The translations under genes and the position numbers were made by a program. Shown here piece by piece: positions 44,817 through 55,311 of a stretch of 64,000 nucleotides of DNA. The stretch covers positions 172,506 to 236,505 of the forward strand of contig WELB01000044.1 in assembly GCA_009602725.1 (NCBI GenBank). Reading direction: 5' to 3'. Below the pieces are notes generated by a model. That model saw only the letters and a program-made list of their open reading frames with translations, ran no database searches and was not told the origin of the DNA. This stretch comes from Spirogloea muscicola (taxonomy: Eukaryota; Streptophyta; Zygnematophyceae; Spirogloeales; Spirogloeaceae). Positions within the stretch are counted from its first letter, which is position 1, and each line of letters opens with the position of its first letter.

Positions 44817-47800
44817 CTACCTGTCGTCATAATTAAGGCTTATGTACCCTCCAGTCAAGCGCCCATTTGTGGACCGCAGCTCGTTGATGAGGCGACTCGA
44901 ATCAGAACCCAGAGCCCCCACAAAGTAGTCGCACTCAGAGGCAATGACCATATTGACCAGTGCGTTTTCCAGCATGATCTTCGCATCTGGAGGAGCCTCC
45001 GTTGCATGAACTCCTGCTTCCGAGCAGTGCCAGTTCCAGTCTGTGTAATTAGAAGTGTCCTGGCGGGCAGCCTGCACAGCAACTGCCAGATAGAGTCAGC
45101 TCACCATCAACAGCTTGTGGTGACAGATACAGCCAAAAATGATATCAGTAACCTGGCCGACCTGAGCAACCTCGTGGTTGGTTGCAAGGAGAATAGCACA
45201 AGTATCCACCCCAAATTCCTGTGTCACTTTCAAACATACCCGTAGCAAGCATGGCGCATGCGCTGGATGTACGATTGCTAAACATACATCCTATCAAAGG
45301 TTGGGGTGTGGGTGTTGCAATGTCAATCTGCAGCAGTGCATACCTCTGCATCAGTGCTCAGCCATACATTCTGCATGTTGGGAATATGCAACAGCACTCT
45401 TTGCGCCATGTACATGTACGAATGGAGGGAGAATTCCAAGCCCTCCTCCGACTTAGCCTTGCTATCCACATGGATGCTCAGAATAGGGCGCGGCATGTGT
45501 GCAGGTTGATGGCGCCAGGCGAACTCGTCCAGGACGTGGAACTTCCGGTTGAAGTTGATGTCTTCAACATCGCCCAGCTCACCTGCAAAGAGTAAATTTC
45601 CGGAACCAACAATCAGATCCTTGTCACAGCAGATGGCAAGAGACTGACAAGCATGTGGCGGTTCAGCCCTACATGGATCAGCAAGCTGTTGTTGGCAACA
45701 CATGCCAAACAATTTCAGCCAGCCATTCAAGTCTTGCAGATTTTGAGCAGATCTGAACCTTACCACTGTTGGAGTCCTCGCTCCACTCTGCAGTCGTGAG
45801 CTGCTCCTCCTCAGCCATAGCAACTTGGACTGCCAACTTTTGACCGAAAAGCTTGTGACGCTCCATGTTCAGAAGCTGACACATGTACTCTGAAGGCCAC
45901 CTCATCATGTACCTGCTTGCACGTCAACAAGCAGTCCATCATCTTCGTAATGCATTTCCTGATTGCAAGCAGGGTATTTACAAGATAATAAGGTTTGCTT
46001 GTACCTGATGCTCTGGGCTCGCCACCACTGCAGCTGGAGCATAGTGCCATTCACAGCTGCACTGTCCTTGTCATGCAGGAACTCAATTGTGGAACGCATC
46101 TCCGTCCAGGGAGTGCCCCAGGTGCTGCAAACAAGCCCGCAGAGGTATAAGCTCACCATCCTCACAGGTGAGACTGACCCGCAAACAAGGTGACCCTTCA
46201 CTTGCATTCCCGGGGAGGAGGCCCAGCGGCTGTGACACAGCCAAGCCCATCTTGAGAGTGTGATTGTGTAAGGCTCTGTCTGCTGTCCTTATACTTTCCA
46301 CAGTTGCATCCGCATCTGCCCCTCGTTAATGAGGTTAGCCCTAAGCCATCGCCTAGGAGGCCAATGCCCAGCAAGGAAAGAGGCAGTCCGTATCCACATG
46401 GACAAGGATGGCAAGTGGGATGGCAAGTGGCAATACGAGCTTCGCACAAAAAGTCTGACAATGTGGCAATACACAGAGCAGGTTATCTCTGATATTATGA
46501 CTGGTGCGTCCTGGAGGGTGAATCTCACCCAGGCGCTCCTGCAGCCAGCTGTCTATCTGCGGACCATATTTCGCCCGGTATGTAAACAGCATTCTCCGTC
46601 CCCGCAAGTCGTTCCTTGAGGTGCTCGAAGCTGTACACCTTCTTCCCCCCCTGGTCCCAGAGCTCGACAGCCCGTCGTATGCACTCTTCAGGTGCCAGCG
46701 GGAAAAAGTAGCAGTCCAAACTCACAGCCGCTCCACCTGGACGACTTACACGACAGAATGACAAGCTGAAGAATCATACAACGCCTCTTGCAGATGTCAG
46801 ATTCCTCTGACATGGTCATCTTGCAGAGCACACACAGCTGTATTGCTGTGTCCTCCTCAGAGTCCAACTTGCAGGTAGTCACCATGCAGGCCTGCTGGTG
46901 CAGCGGGAGCTTGCCTGGGCACCAGTAGCTGCCATTGTCGCCGGGCTTGAAGCTGCCAGGCATGGGGACCAAGATACGGCCGTGCCCCAGCGCCAGGCTC
47001 AGGGCCCTGCTCATGACATGGAGCATCTCTGCGACACCATACCCACTTGCAGCAGTCCATTCGACCAGCGCAAAGCGCAGCTCCGCTGCGCTGCAACTCG
47101 CAGGGTGCTGGTGCACCCATATGTCCCTCTGCACCGCCCTTGTGAACGGCAGGTTGTCTGCATCACCTCCCTCCACCTGCTCCCCAGAGCTTGACCCTTG
47201 CGTCACTGAGGCGGCAACGAGGTCCACACAGAGAGACTTGCCATGTCTTGTAGAAATGTTGACGAGATTGTGAGATTCTGCCACTCTGAGGAAGGTGCAT
47301 GAGAGGCCAGGGAGGCCTTTTTGCTGGTCAAGCCCGCCGCAGCTCACCCAAGGCGTTGCAGGGCCTCGGACGCGCTCATGAGCCTCGTCGGCATCCCACT
47401 CCGGAAGAGACGCGTCGCCGCGTCGCCGGTCCAGCCCCTGGCGCTCGCGCGTGAGCTCCACGCAGCTCTGCAGGTGGGGTGCGAGCGGGACGTGGAAGAA
47501 CTCCTCGCCCTCGGCCACCGTGAGCAGCGGCACGCCAGCGCCGTCACCACCCTTCAGGCTGTGCTTCACTGCAGCGCCGCAGCAGTGCAGCATGTAAGCG
47601 GAGCCGCCAGTGGCTTTGACAGTGCCGTCACCATCTGTGAGCTGCAATGGTGTGTGGGTTCTGAGCCGCCTCGTTTCAGCGGTCCTCGGGACCCAGCATA
47701 TGCCAACGGCCTGCAGCGCGCAGGGCTCACCTGTCCAGAGCTTGTAGAGCATGGTGGCCATCTCGGAGACCTCCGACTTGGCCGTCTCGTCGTCATCGCC

Positions 47801-47890
47801 GCGCGCCGCGGCCGGCCAGCCCAGGGCGAGCAGGAGGGCGCAGAGCCCGGCGGCCGCTGCCAGTAGGAGCCCGCGCGGCGGCCGCCTCAT
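44817..47890 (-). CDS. Fucosyltransferase-like type II membrane protein (plant family)
   Basis: Probably a Golgi glycosyltransferase of the plant group related to alpha-1,6-fucosyltransferase/NodZ; the substrate of this plant branch is unknown to me. ATG 47,890 (MRRPPRG) precedes a signal anchor, LLLAAAAGLCALLLALGWPA, then a stem. Exon 1 ends at 47,731 (MATMLYKLWTG). Middle exons contain RFALVEWTAASGYGVAEMLH, HGRILVPMPGSFKPGDNGSY followed by WCPGKLP, and SLDCYFFPLAPEECI. Later exons contain WLQERLGEI, WPSEYMCQLLN, RPILSIHV followed by an SDKAKSEEGLEF-like segment (the conserved His-Val-Arg nucleotide-sugar-binding region lies at this exon border, about 45,480), and NMQNVWLSTDAE. The last exon has MVIASECDYFVGALGSDSSR, LINELRSTNGRLTGGYISLN and stop at 44,817. 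About 10-12 exons; internal borders approximate. The first exon is GC-rich, the later ones less so. Confidence 0.78.
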
Positions 47891-48224
47891 TCGAACGAGA
47901 CTCCGACCGAGGCGCAAAGACGGCCAGCAACGGGAGCGCCCCGCGCAGAGGGCCGGAGGAGGCCGGCGGTGTGCGCCGGCAGAGGGGGCGGCGCGGCGCC
48001 GCCACGCCGCCTCAGCGCAGAGGCCGACGGGGCCGCGGCGGCGTCGAGGCGCGAGGCGCCGGCGTCGCGGGGCGCCTGGAGAGGCGGGAGGAGAGGAGCA
48101 CGCTGCGGTCGAACGGCGGAACGCAGCTTGTCCAGACGAATGGAGATGATGGAGGGGGCGATGGCTGTAATGTGAAACGGTGGGGGGGGGTGGGGGGGCA
48201 CCGGGGGGCAGTGAGCTATTCTTT

Positions 48225-48245
48225 TGGGCTGGCCTCTCCCAGCGA
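48225..48245 (+). repeat. Hairpin repeat (family A), plus copy
   Basis: TTTTGGGCTGGCCTCTCCCAGC. It precedes the family-D sequence at 48,251 and lies 5' of the fucosyltransferase-like gene, 340 bp from its ATG. A fragment like the middle of family B (GTGAAACGGTGG, minus) is at 48,171-48,183. Confidence 0.5.
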
Positions 48246-48250
48246 GAGAA

Positions 48251-49543
48251 AGCAAGCGCGGCCAGATTAACTGGTGGCTGAGAAGGGCTCGCCCATTGAG
48301 GATAGGGGCTGGAAAAAGCCAGCCCAGAAAAGAATGTACGAAGGACGAGAAGGGGCCACAGGGGAAGTACGAAGAACAACAAGCACAGAAAAGAAGCGAA
48401 GCTAAGCAGCCTCAGGTCAGAGAGACTGGGTTTCTGGAAGCGGGTCCCCTGGCCAGAGCCAGAGGCAGCAGCGAAAAGCGCGCCCATAGAAAAGAGGGGC
48501 TGGCCAAGCCAGCCCAAAAACGAATGGACAATGTCCAAAGCCAAAGCAAGAGGAGCCGGAGAAAGGACTACACTACAACATACTGCAGAACACAGAAACG
48601 ATGCAGAGGAAAGCTCAGTACCCACGAGTGAGCAACATCAGGTCTGAGTAGCTCGCTGCAGGGAAAGAGGCGCTCCGCCGAGACCCAGAGGCGGCGGCCA
48701 TAGCACGGCCTGCGCGTGTATGGACGGCGTGGGCAAGGGAGCGTTGAAGCGATACGGCCAGGCGCATGCGGAAGACTTGTGCGAGCGACCCGGCGGCGTT
48801 GAAGCCGGGCATCGCCCCTGGCAGACCCGGCCGCCGGTCAATGGCCTGGCGAGCAAGCCGCTGAATGAGATCCAGCCAGCGGCTGCCGAAAGCCCCGTGT
48901 ACATCCATCGCCAGGGCCGCTAATTCATCCCCCACCGGGTGATCAGCGTATTTTCGCTCCTTGCCGCGGGCCGCCTGGCCGACCGCGTGCCCTGCAAACG
49001 ACGCCGATCTGGTGGGGTTGGCGGAGTCGATGCAGTCTGTTGTCACCACATCAGCGATGATGCGGGGACCGCCGCCGGGAGGGATGGCGACCAGGTCAGC
49101 GCGTCGCGTATGGGGCTGGCCGTCTGCGCCCAGCTGAATGGGCATGATTGAGGACTTCTCTACCGCAACCTTGAAGCCCGCCTCCGAAAACACCCCCTGC
49201 ATACCGTCGCGCAGGAGGTCATGGGAAGCGGTCCGCTCCCCCCCGTGGGCGCAACGGAGCATGTGGGCGGCCAGCTCGGCAGGATCATCGTGTCGGGCAC
49301 CGCGCTCGCATTGAGGGACTCCCACGAGGCAGGGGGGAAGGAGGCCCAAGAGGGCTCTGCCTGCACGCAGGTGCAGCGCGCGGGCCATAGACCTCTGCAG
49401 CGAGACGGCCAAGCGCATGCGGTACACCCGCGCTAGCGACCCTGCTGCATGGGAGTCCACCGGCTCCCCATGGAAGCGGCGGGCAATGGCGTGACGAGAG
49501 AGCTGGTTGGTCCCAGCCACCAGTTAATCTGGCCGCGCTTGCT
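48251..49543 (-). mobile_element. Retroelement fragments bounded by a 30-bp inverted repeat
   Basis: The 30-bp sequence starting AGCAAGCGCGGCCAGATTAA occurs at 48,251-48,280 and, reverse-complemented and identical, at 49,514-49,543. Inside, minus strand, lie a hairpin-bearing tail (48,285-48,475), another hairpin (48,495-48,513), and then a 301-codon open frame (49,520-48,615). That frame fuses a terminal segment (NQLSRHAIARRFHGEPV, AAGSLARVYRMRLAVSLQRS) to a longer piece of the same protein: AELAAHMLRCAHGGERTASH, RRADLVAIPPGGGPRIIADV followed by VTTD, KERKYADHPVGDELAALAMD, and then the terminal segment again (AAGSLAQVFRMRLAVSLQRS), ending SDLMLLTRGY-stop. D..ADVVTT..K..KY is compatible with a PD-(D/E)XK nuclease-like domain downstream of a reverse transcriptase. 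The reverse transcriptase itself is missing. Confidence 0.7.
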
Positions 49544-49642
49544 CTCTTTCAAACGGTTGGAGTGTGTATCGAACGATGGAGCGGGCCTGAGTGGCCGAGT
49601 ACAAAAGGGGGGCCAGGCGTCCCCCTCGCCGCCGGAGCCGCC

Positions 49643-50844
49643 ATGGCCGCCGGCGGCGCCAGTGGCGGCGGTGCGCCACAGCACGCCGTGGCCGTCGTCG
49701 TCATGGGCGTCTCCGGCGCCGGCAAGAGGTGCTCGCTCCCCATGCCCGCCGCTCGCTCGCTGGCTGCGCCTCGGCTGGTCGGGCGCACTGTGAATCGGTG
49801 CGGCGACGTGCCGCGACGTCCGCCCCATCTCCCGGCGCTTCCACGGGGAAGTGCCGCAGCTGGGTCTTGCTTCGCGCCTGACGGATGGCGCGGGCCGTGG
49901 TGGGCCAGCTCCGTGGGGCGGCTGCTGGCGGACGAGCTCGGCTGCACCTTCCTGGACGCCGACGACTTCCACTCCAAGGACAGCCGAGGTGCGCTACCGG
50001 CGCCGCTGCCGCCTGCGCCGCAGCGTAAAGAGTACAGAGCCATGGTAGCAGGACCTCTCGCATCGAGGGTCCTTTGTTTGGCCCTTCAATAAAGATGCGC
50101 CAAATTGCTCCTTCTGGGCGCAGCACCAGGAAAGGCGCAGCTTTGCACGGTGCAATACGGACCGCGATGCACGAATCGTTTGCAAGGGCTTGATCGCGCC
50201 TGCCACAGCCCCTGGCACGCTGTTAGCTGACTGATTGTGCCTGGATTGCGCACCTCCTTGCAGCCAAGATGCGCAGCGGCATCCCGCTCACCGAGGATGA
50301 CAGGGCGCCGTGGCTGCGGCGCCTGGCCGAGCTGCTGGCCTCCCACGTTGCGCATGGCCGCAGCGTCGTGCTCGCATGCTCCGCTCTGCAGCGCTCGTAT
50401 CGCTGTGTGCTCGATGGAAGCACGGCCCACGTCAGTGGCGGCCCTTATTCACCTGATGTCCCCAGGGCAGGGCCAGGCATTGGACTTGATTACAGTGTGG
50501 AGCACGCAGACACCCACAACCTCCATGTTCTCAGCTGCTCTCCGGCTAGTGTGGCATGCACGCAAGATGCAGAAACTGCAATAGCAGCGAAGCGCCGCAG
50601 CCGGGTGCTCTTTGTATACCTGCGTGGCAGCGCGCAGCTCTTTGCTGGGAGGCTCAAAGCAAGGGCAGCAGAGGGGCTGCACTTCATGCCGCCTGCCCTA
50701 CTGCAGTCGCAGATCGACCTCCTGCAAGTCTGCGATGGCGAGCCCGGGGTTATCACCTTAGATGCAGCACAGCCAGTGTCCACCATCGTGTCCGAGGCTT
50801 TGTTGCAGATTCAGGAGCAAGTGCGCCTGAAGGCTTTCCTGTGA
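49643..50844 (+). CDS. Gluconokinase
   Basis: Phosphorylates D-gluconate to 6-phosphogluconate with ATP, feeding the pentose phosphate pathway. ATG 49,643. Exon 1 (49,643-49,728) reads HAVAVVVMGVSGAGK and is completed by exon 2 (49,909-49,988) to the Walker A motif GVSGAGKS, then SVGRLLADELGCTFLDADDF HSKDSR. Exon 3 (50,264-50,430) reads AKMRSGIPLTEDDRAPWLRR and VVLACSALQRSYRCVLDG. The gluconokinase signatures DADD.H, KM..GIPLTD/EDR.PWL and ACSALK/QR.YR are all present. The last exon (start near 50,560, phase not fully resolved) reads RVLFVYLRGSAQLFAGRLKA and HFMPPALLQSQIDLLQ, a typical lid and C-terminus, and ends at 50,844. Length near the usual 170-200 residues. Introns rule out bacterial contamination. 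Confidence 0.9.
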
Positions 50845-51561
50845 CTTGCAAGCCATGCTATGCTGTGCATTGTAATGCAATAAGAAAGGGAGGCTGGGAA
50901 ATGACAGCTAATGAAAAAGCAGCAGGACATCCTCCCCGGCAGTGAGTGGCGGAGCGCCCCTGCTCTGCCTTGTACCCGTGCTCACAACAAAGCTGCACAG
51001 CAGGACGTCTGTGCTCTCAACTAATCGTCATGAAAGTGCAGAGCAGCTCAGCCCGTCCTAGCTCTTGATGCAGAACAATGCCCAATTGTAGCTGTTAGTC
51101 ACTGAAGTCAGAATGGGCGATGGGAGCATTCGCTTCGCAGACAAACGCCAGCCCGCTCGCTTCTATTGCTGCAGTGCCGCATACCATCTACGCTGATTCG
51201 GTACGACGTTTCGGCTGCCCATGCCGCCGAAGTCATCGGCTGGCCTGGTCAGTAGGTGGCCTAGGCGGTTGCCAGTAGTGTCCTCTGCTGCCTCCCACTC
51301 TAGCAGCTCCAGAAGCGGACGCAGGTCGGGTCGACAAGGCGCCATGGGCTCGGCTCCTAGAGCAGCTGAACGACTACACCTGACTTCCAGCCGCCTGCCT
51401 CAGATGGCCACTTGCGTCTGAGACTGCAGGGGGTCGTGACAGCCCCCCTCCTGCCACCAGAATCTGCACTGTCTCTGGTGACGAGGCGAGGTGGCAGCCC
51501 GAGCGCCGGGCCGCCGTTAAAGGTCCTGGGCCTGGCAACGCAGGGGCAGGAGTTTGCAGCT
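50845..51561. other. Intergenic between gluconokinase and TMEM97-like genes
   Basis: No repeat family member or coding exon recognised. The part nearest the TMEM97-like ATG is GC-rich and is probably its promoter and 5' UTR. Confidence 0.4.
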
Positions 51562-52886
51562 ATGGGGGAGGGTGTGGCCTCGACGGCGGCGAGGCCAGCT
51601 CGACTGCGCGCCCGGCCTTGGGACGCCCTCCTCGTCGCCTTCTTCGCGCTGCACATTCTCACCACAGTCCTCGTCGACGCCCAGCTTGTGCTGCCCGCCG
51701 AGCGCTTCCCAGCCGCCCTCCGGAGCCTGGTCCGCTGGCACGTCGCAACGTACAAGGATTTCCTCGTCGGTCAGCACTCCCTCCTTGGTGCTTTGGTGCT
51801 GCTCAGCCATCCTTGCTTGGCATCTGACAGCCGGCCTAGTCCCTGCCTGCACCGTCTGGCACTAGTGAGCTTGCTTCACGCTTGCTTGAGGCAATGCTTA
51901 CAGTGATTGGCCGAGGAAATGGTGACCTGAACCTTGCTTAGCTAGTGACAACAGCAGTGAATACAAAGTAGCGCGTAAACCTTCCTTTTGACTCGTCCAT
52001 ACTGCTGCCTCTGAGTCATGGATGGTGCTTGAGAGATGGCTCGTGCACCTTCCAGGTGAGAAGCCACTTTGGTTTGTCTCTCTCGTTTGGTGCGAGGTCC
52101 TCTTCCAGCTACCCTTCTATGTGGTTGCCGTGTATGCTTTCCTGTGTGGTAAGTTGCCGCCCATGATCAGCGAAGGCCTGGGTAGCATGCAACATGGCTT
52201 CAGCTGCACTTTCCAATACAACTAGCTGTTGTAAATTGGTGGCGTGCAACGTGCATTGAAGCAGCATCAAAGCAGTGGAGAGCTGTTGCAGGCGCCATGG
52301 TTGCATGAAGGACATTACGAGCGTCAGTCCTTGCTTGAGCAGATAGGCAATGAAGATGGTGATTGTACTCTATGAGGGAATACCATCGTTGTGTGCTGCC
52401 TTTCAGGGAGGAGCTGGATCAGGGTCCCAGCCATTGTCTACGCAGCGCATACTGCAACCACAATGGTAAGTCTTTCAACACATTAGTGTGCTTGTTTTAA
52501 GGAGCCCCTAAGCACTGTCGAGACATTACAACAACTGTTGCTCGAGTGCCTTGTGTACGTGATGCAAGTTGTTCCAGATATCAAGGATAGGAAGTTGCGC
52601 CTCAGCACTCTAAATCTGTTTGATGACCTAGGCACTTGCACAGGGCTAAATGGATCCAAGCCTCTGGCTCTTTAACATGCCATTCGAATTTAGCCTGTGC
52701 CTGCTGCCTATGCAGGTGCCAATATTGACAGTCATCCTCTGCTCCTCCTTGAGCAGGGAGGATCGTTTAGCTTTGTCTGGTGTCTACTTGCCCTTCCTTG
52801 TATTGCCCTTGCTAGTGCTCCTGCGCGTAGCTCCACAGTCTGAACCGTTTGCACAAGCCCTTCGTCCACCAAGAAAGGAGGATTGA
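51562..52886 (+). CDS. TMEM97 / sigma-2 receptor-like EXPERA-domain membrane protein
   Basis: A four-helix membrane protein of the EXPERA family (TMEM97, also called sigma-2 receptor; EBP relatives), located in the ER/endolysosome and linked to sterol handling in animals; the plant role is unclear. Four exons with consistent phases: 51,562-51,769, 52,056-52,148, 52,407-52,465 and 52,716-52,886, giving 176 residues, the same length as human TMEM97. Helix 1 is in RPWDALLVAFFALHILTTVL with VDAQLVLP, the family's acidic residue in the first helix end; helix 2 is WFVSLVWCEVLFQLPFYVVA with the conserved Glu of the pocket; helix 3 lies in VPAIVYAAHTATTM and VPILTVILC; helix 4 is in VYLPFLVLPLLVLLRVA. 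The C-terminus is basic (RPPRKED). Its stop codon is only 74 bp from that of RAD51C on the opposite strand. Confidence 0.9.
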
Positions 52887-52960
52887 AAGAATGAAGTAAT
52901 GGGCAGCTCCCTGCCTTGATCTAACGGGGGTGTTTCTAACCATCACATGACAATGATGCA

Positions 52961-55311
52961 TCACTCAGCACCATCCAGAGCGTCTGGCCGTACACGTTTG
53001 TTTGCATCTGAGGCATCGCGGATACCATCGGCTGATACTGCAAACTGTGCTGTGGCTGCCTTTAAGGATGGCGACTTGTAGATGTGAGCAAACCGCTTGC
53101 CATCTGCCCAGTAAAGAATGATCCGGTTGGTGCAAGCATGCGACCAACTTTCACCTGTGTCATGATAGAGAGACGGTAACTATCAGTACAGGGCGCCAGC
53201 ATAGACCACTGCAGACGTATACTGTGTGTGATTGAAGCTTGCACATCACCTACTACCAACAGACATGTGCCAGCATATGGACAAAAGTCTATGCTGCTGC
53301 CTTGTCTGTGTGCTGGAAGTGAGAGGATATAATTGTTGCAGCCTGGACAAGCTCAGTATGAACACTACTGTCATGACGAGCTACCTACCAAGTGCAGGAA
53401 CCAACTTCGACTTCTCTCCATTGACCTTTGTTGTGACCTGATTGATTAATACGACCTGTTTTCAAGAGATTCACAGTTTAGTCTAAGAGCAACATCAAGC
53501 CTACCAAGAGCAAGTCGGTTAAGGTATAGTCTCCTGTTCAAGAGACTGCAGGACTTGTTGAATGTAGCGGAGCACGCCATGCTGATTAGCAATCGATATG
53601 CGCTCGTCTTGACATTGGCTTAGGAGCTTACAGCCAGGTCATGTTGATCAGAGATTGCCATGAGTTTCTGAGCCATGCTACTAAGAAGTCGGGTCCGTTG
53701 AGCCATGTCATCAAAGTCTTGACGGAAGTGGAATGTGACACTGTCAATTACTACCAACTTGACCTGTCTCCAATCATAAAACTGAATCTGATAAGCACAG
53801 AGAGCTAACTACAATTCGACAAGGATCATGAAAAATCAGCAGACAATTTAGCATGTTTGACATAGTATGGCATCTGTCCACTGCAAAATTGCAGTTCACC
53901 ACCCTCACCTTCACATGCTCAGTAAGAAAATCATGAAGTGCGTTGATCAGGCCCAGCTGCTCGACATAGTCGTATATTCTGAAATAGTATATGCTAGAGA
54001 GTATGTCACTAGGAGTCATTGTTGCGAAGCTTTGCCTCACGCTTTCAAAATCTTGCGATGCAGCCTGCTTGTGCAGATCATTGATCCAAGCCTTTGACAT
54101 TTCCAACGCTCTCTCTACCATGAAACTCCCTTCTGTGTCTGCAAACAACCAGGATAGTTGAGAAAGATTTCTGTACAACAGTCTGTCAGCAACTTCAATT
54201 GTTTGTAACCTGCAGTCAAGTCCTGTCTGTTTGAGCTGGCCTCTTTGCCATTGCCCCTTTAAAAGAGTGCTCTGCTTGTATTATCCATGAGCAAGTGATG
54301 AACAGGAGAAGATACAGTATATACCAATATAGACAGCCTCCCCTGAGAGGCCTCCGACTTCCAATGGCAACTGAACATTGATTGACAGTTGGATGCTGTG
54401 GACACAATGAGGAACATCAGGAATCTACGAATGTATGAGGAGCATCTGTGGCCCTCACGCATTGGTGATATTGCGCAAATGTGCAGCTTAAGCGTTACCC
54501 CAGCTGCGTTTTCCCCACACCAGGAACGCCACCTGGTTGAAGATATGCACTTGTCAGCACTCTTCACAGGGCTTCCAAGTCCCTCATAAATCCACAGCAG
54601 ATTCAAGGAGAGTTCTCTTAGCGACATTCCTTGAATTGCCACCACTTACAAATCTCGGTCACCTCCTGAGGACAAATGCCACCACCCAGAATGCGATCCA
54701 AATCCTGACAGGATGACAATATGCGTTTCCTGCCTTTCTCAAGCTCTAACAACTGCCACGCCGATTTTGCTCCTGCACCAATGAGAGTTGTCGAGGATTG
54801 CGTCTAAGTGGAGTGTCGAGTGCATGATGAAGAAGTGAATATGCGATCCTCTAGATACTGACAGCCAGGGTACATTCAGCGGGCAAGCATTCGGACTGAT
54901 TTGACAGCCAGATCAATATGGAGCAGACATTTTTTTGACTCTGAAGCATGGTCTGTCACTTTGACAGAAGGGAAGGGCATACCTGCCACAGCTGTATCCC
55001 CAGTCGTGGTAGTGGAGGTCCATCTTGCCCTTGGAACAAGCTTAAGTATGCTTAGCGCTTCCTCGTGGGATATTGAGGCATCTGCAGGCAAGTGTGGTAG
55101 AGTAACTCCTCTTGCTGCTGAAAAGGTAGGATCTGGTCCAGCTCCAGTAGATGTCACTTAAAAGAAACAGCGAGCGTGACTTCACTGACGCAAGCGTACC
55201 TTTTGCTAGCTCAATTGGTCCAACGCCCTGCAGGTCGCCAGTCGTGACGAAGCCGGCCGAGAGGAGCTTCGACCGCAGCGTCGGTGGAAGAGCGAGGGAG
55301 ATGACTTCCAT
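52961..55311 (-). CDS. RAD51C: RAD51 paralog RAD51C
   Basis: A recombinase paralog acting in homologous recombination (BCDX2 and CX3 complexes in animals and plants). ATG 55,311; exon 1 (to 55,200) reads ISLALPPTLRSKLLSAGFVT, a helix-hairpin-like N-terminal domain, continuing from 55,081 with DASISHEEALSILKLV. Then QDLDRILGGGICPQEVTEI (about 54,705-54,650) and the Walker A motif GGVPGVGKTQLG (about 54,530-54,490). Then DTEGSFMVERALEMSKAWIN with PSDILSSIYYFRIYDYVEQL (about 54,145-53,900), and Walker B in VKLVVIDSVTFHFRQDFDDM, followed by AQRTRLLSSMAQKLMAI (about 53,765-53,615). NQVTTK is at about 53,455. The last exon reads GESWSHACTNRIILYWADGK and ends DGAE-stop. All RAD51C hallmarks are present; inner borders approximate. 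Confidence 0.93.

Noticed and set aside
47891-48625. N-terminal extension of the fucosyltransferase-like frame on the minus strand (start at 48,625)
   Set aside because: It would include retroelement tail and hairpin sequence. The Met at 47,890 followed by a signal anchor is the natural start.
49643-50844. Bacterial contamination or recent transfer of gluconokinase
   Set aside because: The gene has GT-AG introns with correct phases and is embedded among plant-type genes. The enzyme is normally present in plants.
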